The notes below the pieces were generated by a model. It had not been told where the DNA came from. It made no database searches and saw only the letters and a list, made by a program, of their open reading frames with translations. A program made the translations under genes and the position numbers. Of a stretch of DNA of 22,873 nucleotides, positions 6,547 to 15,000 are shown one piece after another. Origin of the DNA: an uncultured Flavobacteriales bacterium (lineage in GTDB: Bacteria > Bacteroidota > Bacteroidia > Flavobacteriales > Weeksellaceae); the NCBI GenBank assembly GCA_937876095.1, contig CALFIE010000106.1, positions 1-22,873 on the forward strand, given 5' to 3'. How positions within the stretch are numbered: position 1 is the stretch's first letter; each line of letters begins with the position of its first letter.

Positions 6547-7521
6547 TTACAACTGCCAAAATGCCATTTGGTTCAGCTCTATTGGTGTTACTTCAGCTTG
6601 AGATTTATCAAAATTATACATTAAAATTTCTGACATATATCCCTGAAATGGTAAATCTGGAGATGTTGGCACCCAACCAATCCCAAAATTTCCACCAGTT
6701 TGTGATGTAGATGTAGCAGGAGAATTATTAAGTTGCGTATTTATTCGGTTGATTCTCGCAGTTTTGTAGCTTGTACCACGAATAAAGGTATATTGTTTCC
6801 ATAAATTAACATTTGTAGCATTAGGATACCATCTATTTGCGGCACAACATACTTCTCCAGCATCAAAATAAACATTAGTATTAGACCAATTGATATGGAA
6901 TGACCATCTCCAGTCTGTTGTGGGGTTTCTATACCCAAAAGTAAACTGATTGATGTTTGAAATAGTTTTCAATGCTAAACAAAATGTTCCATTTATGCCA
7001 TTTGCAACAACTTGCTCTATAGGTTTATTTAAAATTAGCCATTTATTTCCTGAAAAATAAATAGATGGTAAGGTATTTCCTGTTCCAGCTGTATTTAATT
7101 GCAATTCAGGTTGATTTGTCGTTGTTGCCTGTATAGCATTATTTGCAGGATCTCCTTGATTATACCAGATACTAACAAATAATGATTGTGTTCCTTTGAA
7201 TGTAGAAAATGGCACCACAGTTCCAACTGCATAAGTACTTGTACCTTGTTTGGTAACGGTAATAGTACTTCCTGTACCTACTACGCCATTGCTATCAAAA
7301 CCAACATCTCCTTCTGCACCAGTTGTGCTTGCTCTTACTCTAACTGCAAATCCAGTATAAGAAGCATTTAATTTTCTTAAACTATAACCAAATGAAAAAT
7401 TCATTGGGATGCCTTTAATGATATAGCGATGTACTGGCAAAACTCCTTGTGCAAAACTTAAATTACTAATAATAAGAAAAGCAACAAGTATAAAAGATAT
7501 TTTAAAATTAAATCTATTCAT
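6547..7521 (-). CDS. Secreted concanavalin-like (LamG/arabinofuranosidase-B-like fold) surface protein
   Basis: A 324-residue exported protein of unproven function. Residues 1-25 are a signal peptide ending SNLSFAQ. The pattern AxSLRKLxxSYTGxAVRVR (about 46-62), then DVGFDSNG, SIWYNQGDPANNAIQ and PSIYFSGNKW resembles the jelly-roll domain of GH54-type arabinofuranosidase catalytic regions and LamG-like domains in Flavobacteria. I cannot show catalytic residues, so carbohydrate binding is as likely as hydrolysis. A CCAANRW segment near 220-230 has adjacent cysteines, which could form a vicinal disulfide. No type IX secretion C-terminal signal is seen. It starts 21 bp after the upstream surface gene, probably in the same operon, and is followed by a strong terminator. 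Confidence 0.75.
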   Translation of the reverse strand: MNRFNFKISFILVAFLIISNLSFAQGVLPVHRYIIKGIPMNFSFGYSLRKLNASYTGFAVRVRASTTGAEGDVGFDSNGVVGTGSTITVTKQGTSTYAVGTVVPFSTFKGTQSLFVSIWYNQGDPANNAIQATTTNQPELQLNTAGTGNTLPSIYFSGNKWLILNKPIEQVVANGINGTFCLALKTISNINQFTFGYRNPTTDWRWSFHINWSNTNVYFDAGEVCCAANRWYPNATNVNLWKQYTFIRGTSYKTARINRINTQLNNSPATSTSQTGGNFGIGWVPTSPDLPFQGYMSEILMYNFDKSQAEVTPIELNQMAFWQL

Positions 7522-7542
7522 TTTTTTATTTTAATTGCAAAT

Positions 7543-9792
7543 TTATTGCAAATCTCCTGATATTATTGCTACTGCAGGATTACTGGTGATTTCTACTCCA
7601 GCTTTTGACCATTGCGTAGCAGTCTTGGTAAAATTATAGGCATTACGAACGGTTACACCACTACCTGCAAAAGTCACCTGACCAGTACCAATTTGCGAAA
7701 CACTTATTTGAAAACCAACTGGTAATCCTGTAGGTATAGTTAAAGTAACACCAGCTGCGCTATTAAATTCAATAATTTTACCATTATCTTCTACAGTCAA
7801 AGTATAAGAAGCTGTTTTTGCTAATAAAGTTGGTGCACCAGAAATAATTTCAACCCAAACTTTCGCTGCAGCTGTTCCTTTGTTTACCCAAAAACTATTG
7901 GTAGTAGTATCAAAAACCATCAATCCATTTGCTGGTGATGCAATTGCAATTCTCTGTGCAGAAGTCATTCTTGGCAATAAAACACCATTTGTAGTGCTTG
8001 CAACATCTAAAATTGCTGAAGTATCTGGCGTATTATTATTGACGCCAACTTTCGCCATTTGGTAAATGTTTTGGGTATTCAATGTTGCACTTGCACCTGT
8101 ACCAACTACTTTCCATGGTTCTGTTGGGATTGCTGGTCCTGCAGATGTTACATAGGCAGTACCATTCCATTTCCAATAAGTGTTATCTACTGTTGAGAAA
8201 TATAGTACATCTGTATTGGTAGTATCCGTAGATGAAAATGTGGTTCCTGCTGTATTTGGATTCGCGTTTACTGAGAATTCTACAATATTTTCTGAAATAA
8301 TTTGCTCACTGATTTGTCCTGTAGTAGGATTTTTCACCAACATTTTAGTTGCTGTAGAAATCGTTGGAGTAGTTAATATTTTAGCGGTTCCAGCTACCTC
8401 TAAGTCATATGCAGGAGCATTGGTTTTAATTCCCACTTTACCAGTTTGGTAAATATCTTGCGTATTAGCAGTTGCTCCAGCTGTGGTAGCAACATTATAC
8501 CAAGGCTCATTACTTTTTAGCAATGCACCACCATCAGTACCTACAGTAATGGTATTTCCAGCATCTGCACTAATAATTTTTGCTGTAGATGTAGTTCCTG
8601 CTTCATTGGTATAAGTAATTACACCTGTCGTAGTATTTTGTACTAAAGTGGTCGTTGTTTCATTAATTGGAGTTACAGTTCCCGCTTCATTGGTATAATC
8701 TGCTATTTTATGTCCAGTTACCGTATTGGTAATTGTTGTATTGATATTTGCAGGAAGAGTGATCGTTCCTCCTCCGTTTGATAATGAAATGTCATTTCCA
8801 GAAATAGATAATGCTTGAATTTCATTCGTTACACTTCCATCAACTTCAGTTCCTGTAATTACATATGGACTTGCTGCTGTTCCTGCTCCTGAAATGGTGT
8901 TGATTCCTGCTGCTGTTACTTTTGTTTCGCTTCCATCAGCAACTGGTAAAGTAATTGCAGTTCCTGCAACTCCGTTAACTGTAGTAGTTAATTGTCCATT
9001 AGCAATAGTATTGCTAACTGTATTTACGATTGGTGCATTTAATGTTCCGTTAGAATCTGTTATTGATAAAGTATTTACACTACTTGTTAAAGCGGTGTTT
9101 ACTTCATTAGTTACACTTCCATCTACTTCGGTGAAGGTATTGTTTACTTTGTATGGATCTGATACGGTTCCTGTTCCTGTTACTGTGATTGCTCCAGTTC
9201 CTGCTTGTACTTTCGTTTCACTTCCATCGATTGTTGGTAAGGTGATAGAATTTCCGTTTGAAATATTCACTTGATTTCCTGAAATACTCAATGTTTGTGA
9301 ATCAGTATTGTCTAGATAAGGTGATAAATCAATAGAATTACCCGTTACTCCATTTACAGTGGTTGTCAATACATTACTTGTAAGAGTATTACTAACTGAT
9401 GTTGTTGCAGGTGCTGCATTTGCAGGCAACCAAGTGAGCCCATTCCATGTAAGGATCTGCCCAATTGTTGCACCTTGTTGCGCAATTCCAAGTGGACTTG
9501 CTATAGAACCATCTCCGCTAATTGTAGAATTAGTTGTTACTTTAGCGTTACCCGCACTTGCTTGCGATACTATTTGGTTTGCCGAAACATATTTCATGAC
9601 ACCATCATTATCAAAAACCACAATGGAATCCTTTGCTGCTTGGTTACTGCCAACATAATTATTAATTTTTCGCACTCTTAAAGTACCATTAACATCCAAT
9701 GTCTCGGTTGGAGTTTGAGTATTGACCCCAACTTGTCCAAATATAATTCCTGAAACACATAATATCAAGAAAATCGTAATTTTATTCTTCAT
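7543..9792 (-). CDS. Large repetitive surface protein with phage-tail-like C-terminus
   Basis: A 749-residue exported protein, probably a cell-surface or fibre-like adhesin. It has a signal peptide (1-19), then VGVNTQTPTETLDVNG (about 21-36). This VGxxTxxPxxxLdV motif recurs near residues 450 (VGIKTNAPAYDLEVAG) and 580 (VGVNNNTPDTSAILDV). Between them are Thr/Ser/Asn-rich beta-strand repeats: DGSETKV twice, DGSVTNE twice, TTTVNGVxGxxI, and LSISGNxxxxSNG. Residues about 585-650 carry GVLLPRMTSAQRIAIASP and GLMVFDTTTN, frequent in phage and flavobacterial surface proteins. The last 95 residues (TLTVEDNGKIIEFNS, LTIPTGLPVGFQISVSQ, GTGQVTFAG, ending ISGDL) look like the terminal domain of phage tail fibre proteins. 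No type IX sorting domain is seen. It is the first gene of a two-gene operon inserted between tRNA-Thr and tuf. Confidence 0.75.
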   Translation of the reverse strand: MKNKITIFLILCVSGIIFGQVGVNTQTPTETLDVNGTLRVRKINNYVGSNQAAKDSIVVFDNDGVMKYVSANQIVSQASAGNAKVTTNSTISGDGSIASPLGIAQQGATIGQILTWNGLTWLPANAAPATTSVSNTLTSNVLTTTVNGVTGNSIDLSPYLDNTDSQTLSISGNQVNISNGNSITLPTIDGSETKVQAGTGAITVTGTGTVSDPYKVNNTFTEVDGSVTNEVNTALTSSVNTLSITDSNGTLNAPIVNTVSNTIANGQLTTTVNGVAGTAITLPVADGSETKVTAAGINTISGAGTAASPYVITGTEVDGSVTNEIQALSISGNDISLSNGGGTITLPANINTTITNTVTGHKIADYTNEAGTVTPINETTTTLVQNTTTGVITYTNEAGTTSTAKIISADAGNTITVGTDGGALLKSNEPWYNVATTAGATANTQDIYQTGKVGIKTNAPAYDLEVAGTAKILTTPTISTATKMLVKNPTTGQISEQIISENIVEFSVNANPNTAGTTFSSTDTTNTDVLYFSTVDNTYWKWNGTAYVTSAGPAIPTEPWKVVGTGASATLNTQNIYQMAKVGVNNNTPDTSAILDVASTTNGVLLPRMTSAQRIAIASPANGLMVFDTTTNSFWVNKGTAAAKVWVEIISGAPTLLAKTASYTLTVEDNGKIIEFNSAAGVTLTIPTGLPVGFQISVSQIGTGQVTFAGSGVTVRNAYNFTKTATQWSKAGVEITSNPAVAIISGDLQ

Positions 9793-9885
9793 AATTAACT
9801 ATTTAAACCATACTATTAATCTATTGCAAAAATCATACCCAAACTATTTCCTATGCAATAAATTATATTTAGAGTAAAAATAATA

Positions 9886-9912
9886 AAAAAGTCTCATAAA
9901 ATGAGACTTTTT
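9886..9912. terminator. Terminator after tRNA-Thr(GGU)
   Basis: AAAAAGTCTCAT (9886-9897) and ATGAGACTTTTT (9901-9912) form a perfect 12-bp stem with an AAA loop. On the minus strand the stem ends in U residues, closing the tRNA transcript 21 bp after tRNA-Thr and before the surface-protein operon. It could also act on the other strand. Confidence 0.85.
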
Positions 9913-9932
9913 CTTAAAACAAATACATCTTG

Positions 9933-10004
9933 AGCCAACTATGAGATTTGAACTCACGACCTCTTCCTTACCAAGGAAGCGCTCTACCCCTGAGCTAAGT
10001 CGGC
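9933..10004 (-). tRNA. tRNA-Thr (GGT)
   Basis: The acceptor GCCGACT/AGTTGGC pairs with one G-T. The D arm reads TTAGCTCAGGGGTAGAGC, the anticodon arm CTTCC-TTGGTAA-GGAAG gives GGT, and the T loop is TTCAAAT. Length is 72 nt, discriminator U, 3' CCA not encoded. It is the last tRNA of the four-gene cluster, but a terminator-like hairpin separates it from tRNA-Gly. Confidence 0.95.
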
Positions 10005-10017
10005 AATAATTTTTTGA

Positions 10018-10049
10018 AAAAAAAATCACAATCCGCAGTTGGTTGTGAT
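10018..10049 (-). terminator. Terminator-like hairpin between tRNA-Gly and tRNA-Thr(GGU)
   Basis: ATCACAA (10025-10031) pairs with TTGTGAT (10043-10049) around an 11-nt loop. On the minus strand it is followed by eight or more U residues. It lies inside the tRNA cluster, 11 bp after tRNA-Gly, so it should reduce the amount of tRNA-Thr(GGU) made from the shared transcript. It could instead be a processing hairpin. Confidence 0.7.
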
Positions 10050-10059
10050 CATTTTTTTG

Positions 10060-10132
10060 AGCGGAAGACGAGGGTCGAACTCGCGACATTCAGCTTGGAA
10101 GGCTGACGCTCTACCAACTGAGCTACTTCCGC
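10060..10132 (-). tRNA. tRNA-Gly (TCC)
   Basis: The acceptor GCGGAAG/CTTCCGC pairs perfectly. The D arm reads TAGCTCAGTTGGTAGAGC, the anticodon arm TCAGC-CTTCCAA-GCTGA gives TCC, and the T loop is TTCGACC. Length is 73 nt, discriminator U, 3' CCA not encoded. It is third in the Thr-Tyr-Gly-Thr cluster, whose order matches the cluster upstream of tufB in E. coli. Confidence 0.95.
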
Positions 10133-10213
10133 AATTTTGTTTACAAAATTGTTGGTAAACGGTTTGCAAATTTATAAAAAAATTTAGTTTTCACAAACTT
10201 TTTTTATAAAATG

Positions 10214-10296
10214 TGGGGAGAGCAGGATTCGAACCTGCGAAGTCGTAAGACAGCAGAGTTACAGTCTGATCCATTTGGCCACTCTGGAATCTCCCC
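10214..10296 (-). tRNA. tRNA-Tyr (GTA)
   Basis: The acceptor GGGGAGA/TCTCCCC pairs perfectly. The anticodon loop CTGTAAC gives GTA. A long variable arm makes the gene 83 nt, as expected for a class II tRNA. The T loop is TTCGAAT and the discriminator A. It lies 14 bp after tRNA-Thr(UGU). Confidence 0.95.
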
Positions 10297-10310
10297 AATT
10301 TTACAAAATG

Positions 10311-10384
10311 AGCCTCCTGAGGGATTCGAACCCACGACCCCGAGATTACAAATCACGTGCTCTGGCCAACTGAGCTAAGGAGGC
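10311..10384 (-). tRNA. tRNA-Thr (TGT)
   Basis: The acceptor GCCTCCT/AGGAGGC pairs perfectly. The D arm reads TAGCTCAGTTGGCCAGAGC, the anticodon loop TTTGTAA gives TGT, and the T loop is TTCGAAT. Length is 74 nt, discriminator U. It is the first gene of the tRNA transcript, about 40 bp after the -7 element of the promoter. Confidence 0.95.
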
Positions 10385-10424
10385 GAAAATTTCAAAAGAA
10401 CTTCTGTATCTCTTTTTGCGATTG

Positions 10425-10457
10425 CAAATATAGCATAGTTTTTTTGAAATCTACAAA
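10425..10457 (-). promoter_or_regulatory. Promoter of the tRNA cluster
   Basis: On the minus strand TTTG (10457-10454), 21 bp, then TATATTTG (10432-10425) match the Bacteroidetes promoter. It lies between hpf and tRNA-Thr(UGU), so the tRNAs have their own start. Confidence 0.65.
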
Positions 10458-10486
10458 TTATTTTTTTATTTTTTTAACTTAATCTA

Positions 10487-10777
10487 CTACGCAGTTTCTT
10501 TTTTCTTGATTAACAGCTTTTTAGCAGCATCTACACATAGATCTATACTTTCCTCAAAACTAGCTGTTGATTTCTTTACTACAATATCATCTCCAGGAAT
10601 TTCTAATTTAATTTCTGCGACTTTATTTTCTTTGCTAGATGCATTATCAACTTTAAGGAAAACCCTGCAAGTATGTATTTTGTCGTAAAATGTACTTAAT
10701 TTATTTATTTTTTTTTCTAAATGTTCTTCTAGTGGTGCGTGTGGTGTCAATCCAATTGACTGAATCGTAATTTTCAT
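10487..10777 (-). CDS. hpf: Ribosome hibernation promoting factor, short form (HPF/RaiA family)
   Basis: The 96-residue protein matches the short HPF/RaiA family that binds the 30S decoding site and inactivates or dimerises ribosomes in poor growth. Recognisable features are KITIQSIGLTPHAPLEEHLEKKI at the N-terminus (the usual xxLxxxxE-x-K pattern), the central CRVFLKVDN strand, KVAEIKLEIPGDDIVVKK, and the helix FEESIDLCVDAAKKLL. It lacks the C-terminal dimerisation domain of long HPF. It begins 3 bp after the recombinase stop, so the two are co-transcribed. The position beside rpsU and the tRNA cluster fits a role in translation. Confidence 0.9.
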   Translation of the reverse strand: MKITIQSIGLTPHAPLEEHLEKKINKLSTFYDKIHTCRVFLKVDNASSKENKVAEIKLEIPGDDIVVKKSTASFEESIDLCVDAAKKLLIKKKETA

Positions 10778-10780
10778 AAT

Positions 10781-11662
10781 TTACATTTTTTTGGCTCTTG
10801 GATGAGCCTGGTTAAATACTTTTTTTAACTGCTCTATATTGGCATTGGTATAGACTTGCGTAGAAGCCAAACTAGAATGCCCCATTAATTTTTTAACTTT
10901 AGATATTTCTGCGCCATCTTCTAAAACGTGTGTTGCAAAACTATGGCGCAAAATGTGTGGACTTTTTTTCTTCTTGGTTGTTATTAAACTAAGATATGAA
11001 TTTACAGTCGTGTACACAAACTTATCATTGAGTTTTTTTCCTTTTTTATTAATGAAAAAATACATCTCACTCTCTTTCAATGGATTCCTTTCCCGCAAAT
11101 ACATTTCAAATTTCTGAAGTAGGTTATCAGATAACGGAATTATACGCTCTTTGTTGCCTTTCCCTTTTATCAAGAGTTCTTTTTTACTGAAATCTACATC
11201 ATTTAGCAATAGATTGCACAATTCCGCGCGTCTCATTCCGGTTTGGTAGAGTGTATCTATAATCAATTCCTTCAAAAAACTCCCATTTTCTGGCACCAAA
11301 TCACCATCTTCTACCTCCTGAAGTTCTTCTTTGGAGAACGGAATTTGTTTTTCGGCGTAAAATTTCAGGGAGGAGATACTTTCTAACGGAGAAACTTCAA
11401 TCTCACCAATTTTCAAAAAGAACAGATATAAACTGCGGAGTGTAGAGAGTTTACGATTGATACTGCGTTTAGACAGTGCATTTTCGCTCATTTCTACCAT
11501 AAAATTTCGCACGATTTTTTTATCTACTTTTTCATAATCGTTGTGACTTTCTGTTTTCAACAAAAAAGCCGTGAAATCATCTAAATCCTTCTTGTAACTG
11601 GTTATGGTATGAGGTGAGTAGCGTTTTTCTACTTCCAAATAATCTATAAATCGTTCTATCAT
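10781..11662 (-). CDS. xerC: Tyrosine recombinase, XerC/XerD type
   Basis: A site-specific tyrosine recombinase of the Xer type, which resolves chromosome dimers at dif. Residues 1-90 are a SAM-like core-binding domain (FIDYLEVEKRYSPHTITSYKKDL). The catalytic domain carries TGMRRAEL (first Arg), GKGNKER with the catalytic Lys region, HILRHSFATH (His-x-x-Arg), LMGHSS (His) and QVYT (nucleophile Tyr), all intact. From the ATG at 11662 it has 293 residues, the family length. A TTG nine codons upstream (11689) is rejected: it forms the end of a TATATTTG promoter-like box and lies inside the rpsU terminator stem. The location between rpsU and hpf suggests a vertically inherited Xer, not a mobile integrase. 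XerC versus XerD is not decided here. Confidence 0.88.
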   Translation of the reverse strand: MIERFIDYLEVEKRYSPHTITSYKKDLDDFTAFLLKTESHNDYEKVDKKIVRNFMVEMSENALSKRSINRKLSTLRSLYLFFLKIGEIEVSPLESISSLKFYAEKQIPFSKEELQEVEDGDLVPENGSFLKELIIDTLYQTGMRRAELCNLLLNDVDFSKKELLIKGKGNKERIIPLSDNLLQKFEMYLRERNPLKESEMYFFINKKGKKLNDKFVYTTVNSYLSLITTKKKKSPHILRHSFATHVLEDGAEISKVKKLMGHSSLASTQVYTNANIEQLKKVFNQAHPRAKKM

Positions 11663-11675
11663 CTTAGTAAACAAA

Positions 11676-11713
11676 AAATCACTTCTCAAATATACATATT
11701 CGAGAAGTGATTT
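11676..11713 (-). terminator. rpsU terminator, with a TATATTTG box in its loop
   Basis: AAATCACTTCTC (11676-11687) and GAGAAGTGATTT (11702-11713) form a perfect 12-bp stem with a 14-nt loop, followed by U residues on the minus strand. It lies 25 bp after the rpsU stop. The loop and the adjoining stem base contain TATATTTG (11694-11687), an exact TAnnTTTG, 25 bp before the recombinase ATG. That box may start the xerC-hpf transcript, though no TTG at -33 is visible. Confidence 0.8.
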
Positions 11714-11737
11714 CGGTATTTTTTATGAAATTTTAAC

Positions 11738-11935
11738 TTAAGCCTGCTCTTCTTTGCTAGCGTTTCTCTGTTTGTGAGCCGCTTTCAATTTTGCTTGTCT
11801 CAATGTTACAGAAGGCTTAATAAACTGTTGTCTACCTCGCAATGCGCGCACAACACCCGTTTTATCAAATTTTCTTTTGTATTTCTTAAGTGCTCTGTCT
11901 ATAGACTCTCCGTCTTTTACTGGGATTATTAACAT
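11738..11935 (-). CDS. rpsU: 30S ribosomal protein S21
   Basis: S21 is a small late-assembling protein of the 30S subunit. The 65-residue protein has the family pattern VKDGESIDRALKKYKRKFDKTG followed by LRGRQQFIKPSVTLRQAK and a basic tail. Its promoter (11959-11989) gives a leader of about 20 nt, and a strong terminator follows. Bacteroidetes ribosomes are known for sequestering the 16S anti-SD with the help of S21, which fits the lack of Shine-Dalgarno sequences in this window. Confidence 0.96.
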   Translation of the reverse strand: MLIIPVKDGESIDRALKKYKRKFDKTGVVRALRGRQQFIKPSVTLRQAKLKAAHKQRNASKEEQA

Positions 11936-11950
11936 AATTTACATCTCATT

Positions 11951-11958
11951 TAGGTTTG
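11951..11958 (+). promoter_or_regulatory. Possible -7 element for the RecB-like gene
   Basis: TAGGTTTG on the plus strand is an exact TAnnTTTG and lies 63 bp before the ATG at 12022. It abuts the rpsU -7 element head to head. No TTG is seen 17-21 bp upstream, so it would be a weak promoter. Confidence 0.4.
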
Positions 11959-11989
11959 CAAAAATACCACTTTTTTTTGATTTCACAAA
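11959..11989 (-). promoter_or_regulatory. rpsU promoter
   Basis: On the minus strand TTTG (11989-11986), 19 bp, then TATTTTTG (11966-11959) match the Bacteroidetes consensus at both elements. Transcription would start near 11953, close to the rpsU ATG at 11935. Confidence 0.72.
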
Positions 11990-12021
11990 TTTTTCTTAAT
12001 TTTAGAAAAAATAAAACACGT

Positions 12022-15000
12022 ATGTCTTCACAGTACATCTCCATCAATGCTTCTGCTGGTTCGGGAAAAACTTATACTTTGGTACAGCAAGTGCTGAAAA
12101 TCTGCTTGCAAAATCCCGCACAATCAGACGCTATTCGACATATTTTGGCGCTTACTTTTACCAACAAAGCTGCCAATGAAATGAAACAGAGAATTCTCAC
12201 TTGGCTCCGAAATTTCTCAGATGATAACTTTGCAGAGAACCAAGAACTACAGAATTTACAAAAGAGTTTCGAAGAAGATGGCATCACCATTTCTTTAGAA
12301 AATTTGCATAACCGCTCCAAAAAAGTACTCGATTATATTTTGCACCACTACTCTACACTCAATATTGGTACGATAGACAAATTCAATGCGAGATTGGTGC
12401 GCAGTTTTTCTTATGAATTGGGTTTGGCTCAGAATTTCAATTTAGAAATTCAAGCAGAACCACTCCTGATTGAAGCCATCGATCAAACGCTGGATCAAAT
12501 TGGCGAGCAAAAAGAAATTTCTAAAGCATTTATGGATTATGTGTTCTATAATTTAGAAAAAAATGATCGCATCAACTTAAATAAAACCCTCTATAATTCA
12601 GCAAAAGAACTGATTAAAGATGTACATTATGATGAACTGAAAAAAAATGAACATTTCGATTGGGTTGCCTATGAATCTACCAAAAATCAACAACGAGACG
12701 AACTGAAATCGCTACAACAACAATCGGTAAAAATCGCAAAAGACAGTCTGCAACTCATTATTGATAATGATTTAGAAATCGGTGATTTTTCTAGTGGAAG
12801 CAGTGGAATTGGTGGTTTTTTTGAAAAATTTTTGGTTTATGAACATCAAAATAAAAAGGAATTTCCATTACCAAAAAATGAAACTGATTACATAGAAAAA
12901 ATACAAAAAGGTGCTTCTACCAAAGGAAAAAAAAAGGAACCCCAAATTTTTGCAATTTTAGAAACGTTGATTCAAAATCGATATCAAATCATTCAAAACT
13001 ACGTTTCTATCAAGAAAAAAGAGAAAATTCTAGCGCAATTACTACCTCTTAGAATTAATAAAGATATTCAACAAAAATTACAAGAAATAGAAACCGAAAA
13101 CGATCTGGTACTGCTTTCAAAATTCAATATTCTCATTAATGAAAATCTCAAAAACGAACCTTCTGCTTTTATTTATGAGAAAGTAGGAACGCAATTTTTT
13201 CATTATTTTTTTGATGAATTTCAGGATACTTCTCAGTTGCAGTGGAACAATTTTTTACCATTACGAGATCACACCATTCATTCGCAAGACACGAGTTTCA
13301 CCATAGTTGGAGATCCGAAACAGAGCATCTATAGATTCAGAGGTGGTGATAGCAAAATTATGCTCAACATTAATAATGGTAACGAAAACACCAACATAAA
13401 AGCCACCGTAAAAACCCTAAAATACAACCACCGAAGTGCCAAAAATATTGTACAATTCAACAATGATCTCTATGCATTTTGCGCCCCTTTTTTAGATACA
13501 GAATACCAACCAATATTTTCTGAAGACGCCAAACAAATCGCCACTTCTACCATTCCTGGTCGTGTAAAAGTACATTTGATAGAAAACAGCAACCTCGCTG
13601 AATTTTACCAAGAAACTGCCGAAAAAATGCAAAAAAGTATACAAGAATGCATAGACAATGGTTTTCAGTTTTCAGATATTTGTATACTTTGCCGAAAAAA
13701 CGACGAAATTCTTCAACTTTCCCAAATTTTAGGAAATCTAAAAGTGCATTACCAAAGTGAAGAATGCTACATAAGAACCATCTCAGAAAGCGGACTTACG
13801 CTGGATTTATCCCAAACTTTGGGTGCAATTCTGGCATTTCTACATTGGGAAAACAGCCCAAGAAATTACCGAGATTTGGTGAAAATGATGTACTTACTGA
13901 AAGAAACTGGCAGAATTTCTATGGGAGATTTCACTGCAGAAATGTTGACTATTTTGGATTTGCAAGACAAAAAAGCCATAGAAAACTATATAAATGAACA
14001 CTACGGAATCGCACTTCAACAGCAAAATGCGCCTAAACTCAATTTATATAATTATATAGAATACTATGTGCAAGAATTTTCGGTTTCGGGTAAAGAAACC
14101 GATTTCCTGCTCAATTTTCTGGAATTGTTGTACAATTTTTCGCAAAAAACAGGAACTACTCTAAAAGATTTTTTACAATTTTGGGAAGAAGAAGGCGCAA
14201 AAACCGCTATTTTGGCTTCAGAAAATACCGATGCTATCGAAGTTATGACCATACACAAAGCAAAAGGTCTGGAATTTCCGGTTGTATTTTTACCGATGAC
14301 CAATAGTAATAAAGATGGTAAGGTCGATTTTTGGTATCATCTGGAAAACGGAAACGAACTAAAATCGGTTCCTATACAATCAAGTGATGTTTTGCTTGAT
14401 AATTATGACGAAGAAATGATGGCGTATTTCGCTGAAAATACCAACCGAAATAAATTCGACCGATTCTGTATGCAATATGTTGCGACAACAAGAGCAGTAG
14501 AACAATTGTTTCTGTTTCTAGAGCAACCAACCGAAAAAAATGGCGTTTTCAACGAATCAAAAATTGAAATTGTAGATTTCGTTTGCCAAAATAATTTGGG
14601 AACATTAGACGAATTTGATCTCTACGCAATTACCGATGAACAAAAGAAAAAACAAAACAAAGAAAGCCAAAATTCACAAAAAATTGTAGCCATAGATTCA
14701 ATTGCAAGTAGTGGTAATGAAAAGGCGACCATCAAAATTGCAACCCCCTCTAAAAATTACCAAAATCGAGTTGAAAAAGTGCGTTTAGGAATTTTCACGC
14801 ACGAAATTTTGGCTAAAATAAAAACCGAAAATCAGGTAGAAAAAGTGCTGGAAAGTTACCAAATTGCAGGAACCATCACTACTAAAGAAAAAACAGAAAT
14901 TGCCGACCGAATTTTTGCGGTTATTAGAAATCCGGAATTTGCACCCTATTTTGCGGAAAATTTAGAAATCATCAATGAGCGTGAAATTCTACTTTCAGAA

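Noticed and set aside
9886..10384. tRNA cluster as an integration site of a mobile island carrying the surface genes
   Set aside because: No integrase and no second copy of a tRNA 3' end was noticed near 6500; the Xer-type recombinase nearby looks like a core gene.
10781..11662. Tyrosine recombinase as a phage integrase
   Set aside because: Length, intact Xer motifs and a place between rpsU and hpf indicate a housekeeping Xer recombinase.
11663..11689. TTG start for the tyrosine recombinase
   Set aside because: The codon is part of a TATATTTG box and the rpsU terminator; the ATG at 11662 gives the family length.
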